From assembly GCF_000236925.1 (NCBI RefSeq), contig NC_016941.1, positions 2,430,566 through 2,494,565 of the forward strand: a stretch of DNA of 64,000 nt, written 5' to 3'. The stretch's first letter is position 1, and the number at the start of each line of letters is the position of its first letter. Both the position numbers and the translations under genes were made by a program. The stretch is from Staphylococcus argenteus (GTDB lineage: Bacteria > Bacillota > Bacilli > Staphylococcales > Staphylococcaceae). The notes beneath the pieces are model-generated. The model worked only from the letters and a program-made list of their open reading frames with translations, was not told the DNA's origin and did not search any database. Shown here piece after piece: positions 17,680 to 27,393 of the stretch.

Positions 17680-19089
17680 ATGGCAAGAAAATTGCATAGA
17701 GAGTTGAATAACAGACACATCCAATTGATAGCAATTGGGGGCGCAATTGGAACTGGGTTGTTCTTAGGATCAGGTCAAACGATATCTTTAACTGGTCCAT
17801 CACTGTTATTCACATACATGATTATTGGGGTTGTATTATTCGCTTTTATGCGTGCATTAGGCGAATTGTTGTTGAGCAATACAAGATTTAATTCATTTGT
17901 TGATATTGCAAATGAATATTTGGGACCATTTGGTGGCTTTGTCATTGGCTGGACATATTGGTTATGTTGGATTGTTTCAAGTATGTCTGACTTAACTGCC
18001 ATGGGACAATATTTTGCCTTTTGGTATCCACAAGTACCTAACTGGATTACTGTGCTCTTTATTGTTTTAATTTTAATAAGTTTCAACTTATTAGGTGCCA
18101 GATTATTTGGTGAATTAGAGTTTTGGTTCTCTATTATTAAAGTTGTTACCATTATTGCGATGGTTATCGTCGGACTTGTACTTATCTTTTTCTCATTTAA
18201 AACACATTATGGACATGCATCATTCACAAACTTAGTCAGCCATGGTGGTATGTTCCCCGGAGGAACGTTTGGTTTCTTAATGTCATTCCAAATTGCTGTA
18301 TATTCATTCATTGGTATTGAGTTAATTGGTGTAACTGCCGGAGAAACGAAAGATCCAGAAAAAACATTACCAAAAGCAATTAACAATGTACCTATTCGTA
18401 TATTATTATTCTATATTGGTGGTCTTTTAGTAATCATGTCAGTTATCCCATGGAATGATATCGATCCAGATAGCAGCCCATTCGTTAAACTATTCACTTT
18501 AATTGGTGTACCTTTTGCCGCTGGTGTCGTCAACTTTGTCGTACTAACTGCAGCTGCGTCAGCAACAAATAGTGGTATTTATTCAAATAGTCGAATATTA
18601 TTTGGTTTATCACAACAAGGATTAGGTCCTAAAGTTTTAAATAAAACAAACAGTCACGGTGTACCATACTTATCTATGTTTGTATCATCTTTCGCATTAC
18701 TTATTGCAGCATTGTTAAACTACATTTTTCCTAATGCGATTCAACTATTCATATACGTTACAACACTATCAACGGTACTATTTTTAGTGGTATGGGCGAT
18801 GATCATTGTTGCTTATATTATGTATCTGAAAAAGCATCCTGAGGCACATAAAAATAGTAAATTCAAGTTAATTGGTGGTAAACCGATTGCCTATATTATT
18901 TTGGCATTCTTCTTCTTTGTATTCATCTTACTATTCTTTAGTGATGAGACAAGAGCAGCCATCTATATTTCGCCGTTCTGGTTTATATTCTTAATCTTTT
19001 TCTACAAAAAATATAAAGCGAATGCCGAAAAATTAGCTGAAGAACAGCGTCAAATAGATAGCGGTCATTTCAGATATGATAATAAATAA
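17680..19089 (+). CDS. Amino acid permease, AAT family (D-serine/D-alanine/glycine type)
   Basis: A 469-residue, 12-helix transporter of the amino acid transporter (AAT) branch of the APC superfamily. The start RELNNRHIQLIAIGGAIGTGLFLGSG is the family signature; SFIGIELIGVTAGETKDPEKTLPKAIN in helix 6 and ASATNSGIYSNSRILFGL in helix 8 are also typical. Closest functional class by memory is the D-serine/D-alanine/glycine or proline-specific group, importing amino acids with H+. The ribosome site GAGGAGG is seven bases from the ATG, and a possible cre site lies upstream. Confidence 0.88.
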   Translation: MARKLHRELNNRHIQLIAIGGAIGTGLFLGSGQTISLTGPSLLFTYMIIGVVLFAFMRALGELLLSNTRFNSFVDIANEYLGPFGGFVIGWTYWLCWIVSSMSDLTAMGQYFAFWYPQVPNWITVLFIVLILISFNLLGARLFGELEFWFSIIKVVTIIAMVIVGLVLIFFSFKTHYGHASFTNLVSHGGMFPGGTFGFLMSFQIAVYSFIGIELIGVTAGETKDPEKTLPKAINNVPIRILLFYIGGLLVIMSVIPWNDIDPDSSPFVKLFTLIGVPFAAGVVNFVVLTAAASATNSGIYSNSRILFGLSQQGLGPKVLNKTNSHGVPYLSMFVSSFALLIAALLNYIFPNAIQLFIYVTTLSTVLFLVVWAMIIVAYIMYLKKHPEAHKNSKFKLIGGKPIAYIILAFFFFVFILLFFSDETRAAIYISPFWFIFLIFFYKKYKANAEKLAEEQRQIDSGHFRYDNK

Positions 19090-19245
19090 GGTAGTTATAG
19101 AGCTCTAGTATTTATTCAATGAATGCTAGAGTTTTTTATATTAAGAAAATTTTAGTGGAAATAACATCTCTTTTTTTAATAAGTCTATGTCAATATGCCT
19201 TAAAAATGATAAAATATTAACTATTAAAATTTTGAGGAGTGTACT

Positions 19246-21324
19246 ATGGCGTTATTAGAAGCTTTTTTAATATTTATCTTTGCTGTCATTATCAGTTCAA
19301 TCATTAATAATCGTTTCCCACAAATCCCTACTGCGTTTATTCAAATCGCACTAGGTGCTATCGTATTTTTAATTCCGATAGATGTTGATTTCCAATTTAA
19401 TTCAGAAGTATTCATGTTCGCCGTTATCGCACCACTTCTATTTGTTGAAGGCACCCATGTGTCACGTACAAAATTATTAGAATATCGTAAACCTATATTA
19501 CTAATGTCAATGGCACTTGTATTTGCAACTGTTGTAGGTGTAGGCTACTTTATACATTGGATTTGGCCAGCATTACCTATGCCAGCTGCCTTTGCAATAG
19601 CTGCTATACTATGTCCAACTGATGCCGTTGCAGTATCAGCGATTACACGTGGAAAGTTGTTACCAAAAGGCTCAATGACGATTCTTGAAGGAGAATCTCT
19701 TCTCAATGATGCAGCAGGTATCATTTCTTTCAAAATTGCCGTTACAGCATTAGTAACAGGGACTTTCTCATTATTCCAAGCTGTTGAGCAATTTATTATT
19801 TCAACTGTATTAGGTGTATTGATTGGGGCAATCATTGGTTTTGTCATCGTAAGAGTTCGTGTAGACTTAACTGCAAATAAAGGTTTAAAAGATAATAACA
19901 CATTAACATTCATTCAATTATTAACGCCATTTGTCGTTTACTTTTTAGCAGAACAAGTTCATGCTTCAGGGATTATTGCAGTCGTTGTAACTGGCCTTAT
20001 TCATGGTTTAGAACGCGATCGTTTAATTAAAGCGCAAACAGAACTTCAAATGAATTACCATCAAATTTGGAATACATTTAGTTATGCACTAAACGGTTTT
20101 GTATTCGTTGTATTAGGCTTTATGATTCCTACTGTTGTTATTGATATTATCAAAACAGAACCTGAAAACTTTTCATTTTTAATTTTAATTACTGTGTTAA
20201 TCGCATTGGCCATTTATGTTTGTCGATTTGCCTGGGTTTATTTCTGGTACAAAGATTTTTATTTCCCGAAAAATATTCAATCATATCTAGATGATGATCA
20301 TGATTCACATGAAACACCACCCTCTCGTGGACGTTACGCTTTCATCATGACTATGTGTGGTATTCATGGAACAATTTCATTATCTATGGCATTAACGTTA
20401 CCTTTCATCATTACAAATGGACAAGCATTTGAATATCGTAATGACTTATTATTTATCGCTTCACTCATGGTATTAATCAGCTTAGTCTTAGCGCAAATTG
20501 TATTACCTTTAATTACACCCGCTATTCAAGAAGATTCATTTAAAGGTATGACATACCAATCTGCCAAAATTTTCATTGTTCAAAAAGTAATTGAACACTT
20601 TAATAATGAAAGCAAAAAAGATAAAAACAATACGAATTATCGTCCAGTATTAAATCAATACTTCGGTGAATTGTTATTTTTATTAAATTCAGAACCTGAA
20701 AATAAAAATACGAAAGAACTGAAACGTTTAGAAGATATAGCAAAGAATATAGAAACATCAACACTTGAACGATTAATTGAAAAAGGTAAAGCGACATCTC
20801 AAGATATTAAAAATTATCATGATATCGTTGAACTCACTGAAACTCATCGAACATCATCAATTATTGAAAAATTTTCTAACTTCTTTAAAATGTTTTGGTT
20901 GCGTCTTAAAACATTTAAACACAACAAAGCTATTGATAGAGAAACAAAAGCACAAGAATATGAAAATGCCTTTAAAGATGTTCAAAAAATGATGCGTATT
21001 GTTAACCATAATATTATTTTACGCTTAAAAGAAGAGCAGAATAGTACAAATGTACTTGAAGTAAGTTTAGTCATCAACCATTATTATGATATGAGTCGCT
21101 CATTAAAATGGCGTGCACAACGTCGCAAAGAACGTCAAGAAAATCGTAATCAAATAATTCCACAAGCTATTTTTCATAATCACAAATTGGAAGCATTGTA
21201 TTTACAACGTAATCTTTTAGATGAACTTATTCGTCGTAACAAAATTAACAATGTTGTTGCCGCGCAAATACGCGAGAACATCAACTATAATGAAATCGTC
21301 TTAGCCCTACAGTCCAAAAACTAA
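19246..21324 (+). CDS. Na+/H+ antiporter, CPA1 (NhaP/NHE-like) family
   Basis: A 692-residue protein. Residues 1-430 form the membrane domain of cation:proton antiporters, with FVEGTHVSR, the CPTDAVAVSAI helix 5 motif that carries the ion-binding aspartate, LEGESLLNDAAGI and GIHGTISLSMALTLPF. A long charged cytoplasmic tail of about 250 residues follows, rich in coiled-coil-like K/E stretches, as in the NHE branch. It exchanges Na+ (or K+) for H+ in pH and salt homeostasis. It is a monocistronic unit with a strong terminator after it. Confidence 0.88.
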   Translation: MALLEAFLIFIFAVIISSIINNRFPQIPTAFIQIALGAIVFLIPIDVDFQFNSEVFMFAVIAPLLFVEGTHVSRTKLLEYRKPILLMSMALVFATVVGVGYFIHWIWPALPMPAAFAIAAILCPTDAVAVSAITRGKLLPKGSMTILEGESLLNDAAGIISFKIAVTALVTGTFSLFQAVEQFIISTVLGVLIGAIIGFVIVRVRVDLTANKGLKDNNTLTFIQLLTPFVVYFLAEQVHASGIIAVVVTGLIHGLERDRLIKAQTELQMNYHQIWNTFSYALNGFVFVVLGFMIPTVVIDIIKTEPENFSFLILITVLIALAIYVCRFAWVYFWYKDFYFPKNIQSYLDDDHDSHETPPSRGRYAFIMTMCGIHGTISLSMALTLPFIITNGQAFEYRNDLLFIASLMVLISLVLAQIVLPLITPAIQEDSFKGMTYQSAKIFIVQKVIEHFNNESKKDKNNTNYRPVLNQYFGELLFLLNSEPENKNTKELKRLEDIAKNIETSTLERLIEKGKATSQDIKNYHDIVELTETHRTSSIIEKFSNFFKMFWLRLKTFKHNKAIDRETKAQEYENAFKDVQKMMRIVNHNIILRLKEEQNSTNVLEVSLVINHYYDMSRSLKWRAQRRKERQENRNQIIPQAIFHNHKLEALYLQRNLLDELIRRNKINNVVAAQIRENINYNEIVLALQSKN

Positions 21325-21336
21325 ATAAGATACTAA

Positions 21337-21391
21337 AACACCCGCTCATATGAGAAAATGTCATGATCATCTCATATGAGCGGGTGTTATT
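21337..21391. terminator. Bidirectional terminator between the antiporter and the KimA-like gene
   Basis: AACACCCGCTCATATGAGA (21337-21355) and its complement (21370-21388) form a perfect 19-bp stem with a 14-base loop and T-rich flanks on both strands, between two convergent genes. Confidence 0.9.
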
Positions 21392-21400
21392 ATGTTCATA

Positions 21401-23230
21401 TTATTTTTTAAGTTTAAATGGAATCGTACATACGTTAACATTCTTTTGGTAAATCAAATACAATTTCATACGCAAACTTGTTTGATTGTGTAATAAATTG
21501 TGCCAACGCTTCTTCGTAATAAACTCCGGAATCACTACTGTAATCATATAGTTTTGATCATTTGCTTTACGGTTAATCTTATCAATAAAGCGAGAAATCG
21601 GACGTATAATACTACGATATTCTGAATGTAAAATAACTAATCTTACATCAGGGAAATGTCGTTTCCATTTTTCTTGGAATGCCTTTTCATCCTCATCGCC
21701 AAATGATACATGTACAGCAATCACATCATTATTTGCGAGCATCTGTGCATAATAAATCGATTTGTCTACTGCTGTAGTAATACTCGTAATTGGCACAATC
21801 GCTAAGTTACGATCTACTACTTCAACATTATGAACATCTATATCTGAACGAAGTTGCTCTGCAATGTCGCGATAATGTTTGTTAATTTTCAAGAAGAAAA
21901 TCACCACGAATGGTAAGAATATAAGTATCGGCCATACTTGGCTAAATTTAGTTATGAGTAAAATCATAAAAACAATAAATGTTACGATACCACCGAGTAA
22001 ATTCACTGATAACTTACTCACCCAATTCTTCGGACGTTCATGTATCCACTTAATAACCATTCCAAATTGTGCTAATGTAAATGGAATAAATACACCTACA
22101 GCATACAATGGAATTAAATTTTCAGTCATACCATCAAATACAATGATTAAAATTATAGCTAGAACGCCTAAAATAATAATTGAATTGGAGTAACCTAATC
22201 GATCTCCTCGAACGGTAAACATTCTTGGCATATATTTATCTTTTGACATTGACGCAGCTAACATTGGAAATGCTGTAAATCCAGTATTCGCCGCTAACAC
22301 TAAAATCATTACAGTGGTAGCCTGTACAAAATAGAAGGCAGCATTATCACCAAAAATTTGCATTGCTAATTGTGATAAAACTGTCGTTTCAGTTTGTGGC
22401 ATAATACCATATACATAAGCTAAACCTACAATCCCTACTAATAAAAACGCTAAAATTGAACCCATAGCAATTAGCGTTTTCACAGCATTTTTGGCACTTG
22501 GCTCTCTAAAATTCGTTACTGCATTTGAAATAGCTTCAACACCGGTTAATGATGAAGCCCCTGAAGAAAATGCTTTTAATAATAAGAATAATGTAACACC
22601 AGGTACCGCTGTTCCTACAGACGCATGCATATGTGGTTGAATATCACCAGTTGCAACGCGAATCGTTCCGATTAATATAAGTATTACTAACCCTATAATA
22701 AATAAATAAACCGGATAAGAAAGTACTGTTGCGGATTCTGTTAATCCACGTAAATTTAATATTAAAATAAAAAGCACAAGTAAACATGCAATTAAAACTT
22801 TATGGTCATATAAACTTGGGAATGCTGCAACAAATGCATCTGCACCAGACGATATACTAACTGCAACAGTCAATATATAATCAACTAATAATGATCCGCC
22901 TGCAAGTAAGCCCCACTTTTCTCCTAAATTCGTCTTCGACACCATATAAGCGCCGCCACCTTTAGGATAAGCATAAATTACCTGTCGATACGACATAATT
23001 AATGCAGCCAATAAAATAAGAACTGCACCGGCAATCGGCAATGTATACCAAGTCGCAACTGCACCTACTACAGACAATGTGATTAGTATTTGTTCCGGCC
23101 CATACGCAACTGAAGACAATGCATCTGACGAAAGAATCGCTAACCCTTTAAACTTTGAGATTTTTTCGTCTTTTAATTCTCTGTTTTTTTTAGGTTGCCC
23201 TATAATAAGTCTTTTAAATTGATTGAACAT
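21401..23230 (-). CDS. APC-superfamily permease, KimA-like (probable K+ importer)
   Basis: A 609-residue protein with about 12 helices and a C-terminal cytoplasmic domain of about 150 residues. It aligns along its whole length with my recollection of Bacillus subtilis KimA (YdaO): LAMLSSDALSSVAYG-, YRQVIYAYPKGGGAYMVSK-, LLVDYILTVAVSIS-, SGASSLTGVEAISNAV- and RDRLGYSN-type segments, and the end HNQTSLRMKLYL. KimA is a K+/H+ symporter whose C-terminal domain binds c-di-AMP. Databases often call such genes amino acid permease. I see no c-di-AMP riboswitch-like leader in the 230 bases upstream. Confidence 0.8.
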   Translation of the reverse strand: MFNQFKRLIIGQPKKNRELKDEKISKFKGLAILSSDALSSVAYGPEQILITLSVVGAVATWYTLPIAGAVLILLAALIMSYRQVIYAYPKGGGAYMVSKTNLGEKWGLLAGGSLLVDYILTVAVSISSGADAFVAAFPSLYDHKVLIACLLVLFILILNLRGLTESATVLSYPVYLFIIGLVILILIGTIRVATGDIQPHMHASVGTAVPGVTLFLLLKAFSSGASSLTGVEAISNAVTNFREPSAKNAVKTLIAMGSILAFLLVGIVGLAYVYGIMPQTETTVLSQLAMQIFGDNAAFYFVQATTVMILVLAANTGFTAFPMLAASMSKDKYMPRMFTVRGDRLGYSNSIIILGVLAIILIIVFDGMTENLIPLYAVGVFIPFTLAQFGMVIKWIHERPKNWVSKLSVNLLGGIVTFIVFMILLITKFSQVWPILIFLPFVVIFFLKINKHYRDIAEQLRSDIDVHNVEVVDRNLAIVPITSITTAVDKSIYYAQMLANNDVIAVHVSFGDEDEKAFQEKWKRHFPDVRLVILHSEYRSIIRPISRFIDKINRKANDQNYMITVVIPEFITKKRWHNLLHNQTSLRMKLYLIYQKNVNVCTIPFKLKK

Positions 23231-23266
23231 AATCTCCTAATCCTTTTTATACTTTTTGATGGATAT

Positions 23267-23299
23267 CACTATACGCTTATCTTGTCGAAAAGTATAGTG
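23267..23299. other. Inverted repeat between divergent genes
   Basis: CACTATAC (23267-23274) and GTATAGTG (23292-23299) are perfect complements 17 bases apart, in the divergent promoter region of the KimA-like and Flp genes. It could be an operator or a leader hairpin for the minus-strand transcript. No known consensus is recognised. Confidence 0.35.
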
Positions 23300-23460
23300 C
23301 GTTTATTGATATTTCGAATGTAATTATACACTTATCGAGCTATATTGCATCGAAAAATATTGTAAATATACATCCTAAGTCAACAATTTGCTCTGAACTG
23401 TTATAATAAAATATAATTCAATACATATTAGGAAAACCATTATCAAATGAGGATACATTT

Positions 23461-24957
23461 ATGACTATAAAAAAACTCTATATTCTATCTATCTCATTCA
23501 TTATTCTAGTCGCGATATCCGTTATCATTTTCTTGTCAATTCACAGTAACACAAAGACGCAACTAACAAATGATTCACAGAAACAAATTGATACAATTAT
23601 TCGTCACGATTTACAGCAAGGTCATATACCAGGTGCTTCTGTATTAATTATAAAAAATGGTAAAGTCTTTTTAAATAAAGGTTACGGCTATCAAAATATT
23701 GAGAAAAAAATAAATGCAACACCATCAACGAAATATGAAATTGCTTCTAATACAAAAGCATTTACAGGACTGGCAATTTTAAAATTAGCACAACAAAATA
23801 AATTAAACTTAGATGATCCAGTTTCAAAATATGTCCCTCATTTTAAAATGAAATATGACGGTCAAAATGAAGACATCACGATCAAACAACTTTTAGCTCA
23901 AACAAGTGGTATTCCTAGTAATATAACGAGCGAAGATTCTGTTACTAGTAAACGAAATCAATTAACAGATGTGGCGAGTGCTATTATGGGAGACGAACTT
24001 CACCATAAGCCAGGCGAGGAATTTGAATACTCAAATATGAATTATGATCTATTAGGCTTAGTCATCCAAAATGTCACAAAGCAATCATATACACAATATA
24101 TGACAGACCATTGGCTTAAACCACTTCATATGACACACACGACATTTAAACAAACAAATGATAAATCTAAGCATGATGCTATTGGATATGAATTACAAGG
24201 TTCGAGCCCTGTTGTCTCAAAGCCTGAGTTTAATCATTGGGATACACCTTCTGCTTATATGATGACTTCGACAGAAGATTTGGAGCATTGGATTAAATTT
24301 CAACTTAATCCACCTGATAAATATAAGCAGTTAGTTCAGCAATCTCATAAAAATTTATCATCAACTATTGGTGAACCTAACGCTAATGCCTATGCATCTG
24401 GTTGGTTTACAAATACTGATGAAGATTTAGTCTTTCATTCCGGTACGTTAGATAACTTTTCATCATTTATTTTACTCAATCCAAAAAAATCATACGGTAT
24501 TGTCGTACTAGCTAATTTAAATTCTGACTATGTGCCTAAGTTAGTTGAACATCTTAATACACAAATAGTTAACAACACACACTATACTACTGTTGCTTCA
24601 ACGCTGAATCATTATAAAGGACAATTCAATATTGTGACGGCTGTTATGACAACATTTATATTGTTAGCATTTTTATTTACGACCTATCGTGGTTGGCAAA
24701 TGCGCCATGGCCAAATTCTTTTGCGTAGGTCAAAACGGATTGCTGTATTGAGTTGGTTATCATTATGCATATGTATTGCTTTAGCAGTAGCGCTTTATGC
24801 AATGCCATATTTAATTTTAGGTAGCAATAATTGGTCTTTTGTACTGACTTGGTTACCAATAGAAATTAAATTAGCACTAATTACAACATTAATTGCATTA
24901 TTCAGTACATTAATTGTAATTCTGTTATTCCTTCATACAAAGATAACGAAGACATAA
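23461..24957 (+). CDS. flp: Flp (FmtA-like) serine beta-lactamase-family membrane protein
   Basis: A 498-residue protein: N-terminal membrane anchor (about residues 5-27), an extracytoplasmic class C beta-lactamase/penicillin-binding-like domain, then three membrane helices in the last 110 residues. Catalytic motifs are S96-x-x-K99 (ASNTKAF), Y190-S-N192 and H326-S-G328. The layout matches Flp, a relative of the teichoic-acid D-alanine esterase FmtA. Action on cell-wall D-alanyl substrates is an inference from the family. A terminator follows. Confidence 0.8.
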   Translation: MTIKKLYILSISFIILVAISVIIFLSIHSNTKTQLTNDSQKQIDTIIRHDLQQGHIPGASVLIIKNGKVFLNKGYGYQNIEKKINATPSTKYEIASNTKAFTGLAILKLAQQNKLNLDDPVSKYVPHFKMKYDGQNEDITIKQLLAQTSGIPSNITSEDSVTSKRNQLTDVASAIMGDELHHKPGEEFEYSNMNYDLLGLVIQNVTKQSYTQYMTDHWLKPLHMTHTTFKQTNDKSKHDAIGYELQGSSPVVSKPEFNHWDTPSAYMMTSTEDLEHWIKFQLNPPDKYKQLVQQSHKNLSSTIGEPNANAYASGWFTNTDEDLVFHSGTLDNFSSFILLNPKKSYGIVVLANLNSDYVPKLVEHLNTQIVNNTHYTTVASTLNHYKGQFNIVTAVMTTFILLAFLFTTYRGWQMRHGQILLRRSKRIAVLSWLSLCICIALAVALYAMPYLILGSNNWSFVLTWLPIEIKLALITTLIALFSTLIVILLFLHTKITKT

Positions 24958-24959
24958 TA

Positions 24960-25024
24960 AAAAGACTTGTTCGAACCGTGCGTTTGATAATATATCATCC
25001 ACAATTCGACCAAGTCTTTATTTT
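24960..25024. terminator. Terminator between flp and the epimerase gene
   Basis: AAAAAGACTTGTTCGAA near 24960 pairs with TTCGACCAAGTCTTTATTTTT near 25004, a long interrupted stem with A and T tracts on both sides, between convergent genes. Confidence 0.7.
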
Positions 25025-25046
25025 TATATATTAAACGAAAAAATGA

Positions 25047-25898
25047 TTATTTAATTGGATTCATGCCGTCTTTCCATGTTTTATAAATTAAAGTGCCACC
25101 TTGTGCTTTGAACTTATCATTACTCACACCACGCTCAAATGGTTGTGCAGGTTGAATATCAATACTTGGTTCAACACCTAGTTGCGCTTTATACCATTCT
25201 GCAAATTCAGATCCTTTTACAGGTTCATCATCAGCAACATTGTAAATACCATTTTCAAAATTGATAGCTTGAATAGATGTTTCTACTGCGTCATCAAGAT
25301 GGATAAATGATGTTACACCATCTGATAATGTTACTTGTCCATCTATAAATTGATTATAAATCATACCATCTTTACCGTACCAAGTTCCTGGTCCATATAA
25401 CCAACCAAAGCGCAAGACAACATATTCATCCATACGTGCTGTTTCTTCTTCAAGACCCACGACACCATCAACTGTTACTTTTCTATCTCCAGTTGAATTA
25501 AAATCAAGTGGTGTTTCTTCAGTTGCTAAACCTTCGCCAGGTTCATACATAAAGGCAATACTTTGTGCAATGACTTTTTTCACGTCATGCTTTTTAGCTA
25601 CATCAATTAAGTTTTTAGAGCCTTCAATACGTACTTTAGTATTTGCTGCCATATCGACATTTTTCAAATCAGTAATTTGATTGATAATTATCTCTGGTTT
25701 AAAGTCAGCTACTGCTTGTTCAATTGTATCAGCTTTTAAAATATCACCAATATATGCTTTTACACCAACTGCTTCTAACTTGCGTTGACCATTCTCAGAA
25801 GTAGTAAAACCAGTAACCTCATGCCCTTCTTCTTTTAGTCTTTGAACTAATTTAATACCTATTAAGCCTGTTGCACCAGTCACAAAAATTTTACTCAT
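25047..25898 (-). CDS. NAD(P)-dependent epimerase/dehydratase (extended SDR)
   Basis: A 283-residue atypical extended SDR. The Rossmann motif GATGLIG lies at residues 7-13, DILKAD near 57, and VVGLEEETAR with FGWLYGPGTWYG later. The active-site YxxxK is not obvious, as often in atypical members that bind NADP(H) with altered catalysis. The start MSKIFVTGATG at 25898 has AAAGGTG upstream; a longer in-frame extension has no domain similarity. Function unknown beyond a likely sugar or isoprenoid-type oxidoreductase fold. Confidence 0.82.
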   Translation of the reverse strand: MSKIFVTGATGLIGIKLVQRLKEEGHEVTGFTTSENGQRKLEAVGVKAYIGDILKADTIEQAVADFKPEIIINQITDLKNVDMAANTKVRIEGSKNLIDVAKKHDVKKVIAQSIAFMYEPGEGLATEETPLDFNSTGDRKVTVDGVVGLEEETARMDEYVVLRFGWLYGPGTWYGKDGMIYNQFIDGQVTLSDGVTSFIHLDDAVETSIQAINFENGIYNVADDEPVKGSEFAEWYKAQLGVEPSIDIQPAQPFERGVSNDKFKAQGGTLIYKTWKDGMNPIK

Positions 25899-26089
25899 TA
25901 TAAACACCTTTTCTCTATTTTGTCTTATAATTACTTGCTTGATGAGTGTACAAAATTCATGCCAGACTTCCAAATAATTTGCCTCAAATTTGTTAACAGT
26001 ATCATTATAAAAACTGTCTTGACAATGCTATTAGAGGCCGGGACATAAATATACGTGAAATCTAGATTAAGCCGAAGATAAATAAAAAA

Positions 26090-26132
26090 ACAGCAGTAAG
26101 ATAATTTCAATTGGAAAGTACCTTACTGCTGT
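26090..26132 (-). terminator. Terminator after the PanE-like gene
   Basis: ACAGCAGTAAG (26090-26100) pairs perfectly with CTTACTGCTGT (26122-26132). On the minus strand the stem is followed by TTTTTTTATTT, a strong intrinsic terminator. Confidence 0.88.
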
Positions 26133-26218
26133 CCTCTATTTACTACATTTCACTTTTAATAATGACCTTGATTTTCACATTGTCGTCATTAATTCGCAGC
26201 CACACCTAAAAGCATCAA

Positions 26219-27154
26219 TTAATCTTGTGCTTGTCGCTGACTTTCTTTAGCATGTATTAAATCCGTAATAAATCTATTCACAGGTGCTTCTATATGACGT
26301 TGCTTTCCTAGGGTTGCAACAGCACCATTGATATAATCAATTTCGGTTTTTCTGTTATTAACAATCAAATCTTGGTACATGGAAGGATAGTGTGCACCTA
26401 CTTTATCATTTAAGCCGATTAAATATTCAAATACTTCATCAACATTTAAATGAACGTCATCTATGGTTGCAACATGTACTATTTCCTGTGTCAATTTATA
26501 AATTAAACACTTTGCATAACTACTTTCATTTAATGCTGCCATATTACATTCCAATACGGTGCTTAAGGCATTTGCTGTACCATTAACGCAAATCTTCTTC
26601 CAAATTGATTGATGTAAATCTTGACTAATAACGCCATTTAATCCTGCATTGTTAAGAATTTCAGCAACTTTTACAACGTTTTCTTTACCCTCGCCAACTA
26701 ACGCACCTATTTCAACCGGCCCGCTACCAAGCAAGTGACTATGTCCTGGACTTTCAAGACCTGCAGTCCATGTTGTGACACCTCTAACAATTTGTGATTC
26801 AGCAACATATTGCGAAATAATTTCTTCATGTTTCAAACCATTCATTGTACATACGACGATTGTGTCATCATTAATATGTGATTTCATGGCATCCATCACT
26901 GATTTTAATTGCATAGATTTTGGAAACAGAAAAACAATATCATAAATACTATCTTGTGGTTGTTCATTTAAATGATACATTGGGATATTTAATACAAATT
27001 TTTCGCCATTAATCGTTATATTTAACCCATGCACTTTTACCGCTTCAACATGAGAAGTATATCCATCAATAAGTGTTACATCATATCCTGTTTGAAATAA
27101 TTTGGCACCAAAGCCACTACCTAATGCACCCGATCCAGCAATTGCAATTTTCAT
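26219..27154 (-). CDS. 2-dehydropantoate 2-reductase family protein (PanE/ApbA)
   Basis: A 311-residue ketopantoate reductase-like enzyme. The NADP site GSGALGSGFGAKL is at residues 7-19, TMNGLKHEE near 103, and the C-terminal domain has KICVNGTANALSTVLECN and KVGAHYPSMYQDL..KTEIDYINGAV, holding the catalytic lysine and the conserved E-x-D-Y-x-N-G-x-V motif. PanE makes pantoate for CoA. Staphylococci carry more than one family member, so the exact substrate is uncertain. The ribosome site GAGGGG is present. Confidence 0.85.
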   Translation of the reverse strand: MKIAIAGSGALGSGFGAKLFQTGYDVTLIDGYTSHVEAVKVHGLNITINGEKFVLNIPMYHLNEQPQDSIYDIVFLFPKSMQLKSVMDAMKSHINDDTIVVCTMNGLKHEEIISQYVAESQIVRGVTTWTAGLESPGHSHLLGSGPVEIGALVGEGKENVVKVAEILNNAGLNGVISQDLHQSIWKKICVNGTANALSTVLECNMAALNESSYAKCLIYKLTQEIVHVATIDDVHLNVDEVFEYLIGLNDKVGAHYPSMYQDLIVNNRKTEIDYINGAVATLGKQRHIEAPVNRFITDLIHAKESQRQAQD

Positions 27155-27274
27155 ACTGTAAACCCCTCTTCATCGTTGTCGTTCATTTTTAAAATACTAC
27201 TTTCGTATATAAGCGTCAATTCGAAAATTATTTACAAACAACTATAATAAGATATCCTTATTATCAATAAAATT

Positions 27275-27312
27275 ACACCTAATACTGAACATTGTCGTCC
27301 AATATTAGGTGT
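27275..27312 (-). terminator. Terminator after the 14-TM MFS gene
   Basis: ACACCTAATA (27275-27284) pairs perfectly with TATTAGGTGT (27303-27312). On the minus strand AATTTTATT follows. Confidence 0.65.
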
Positions 27313-27393
27313 GGATTCATAAACACTTCAAATTTTGCTACAAAATCAAATCGAGTAAAGTTCCTTATACCATTTATATCTTCAATATTTTAA

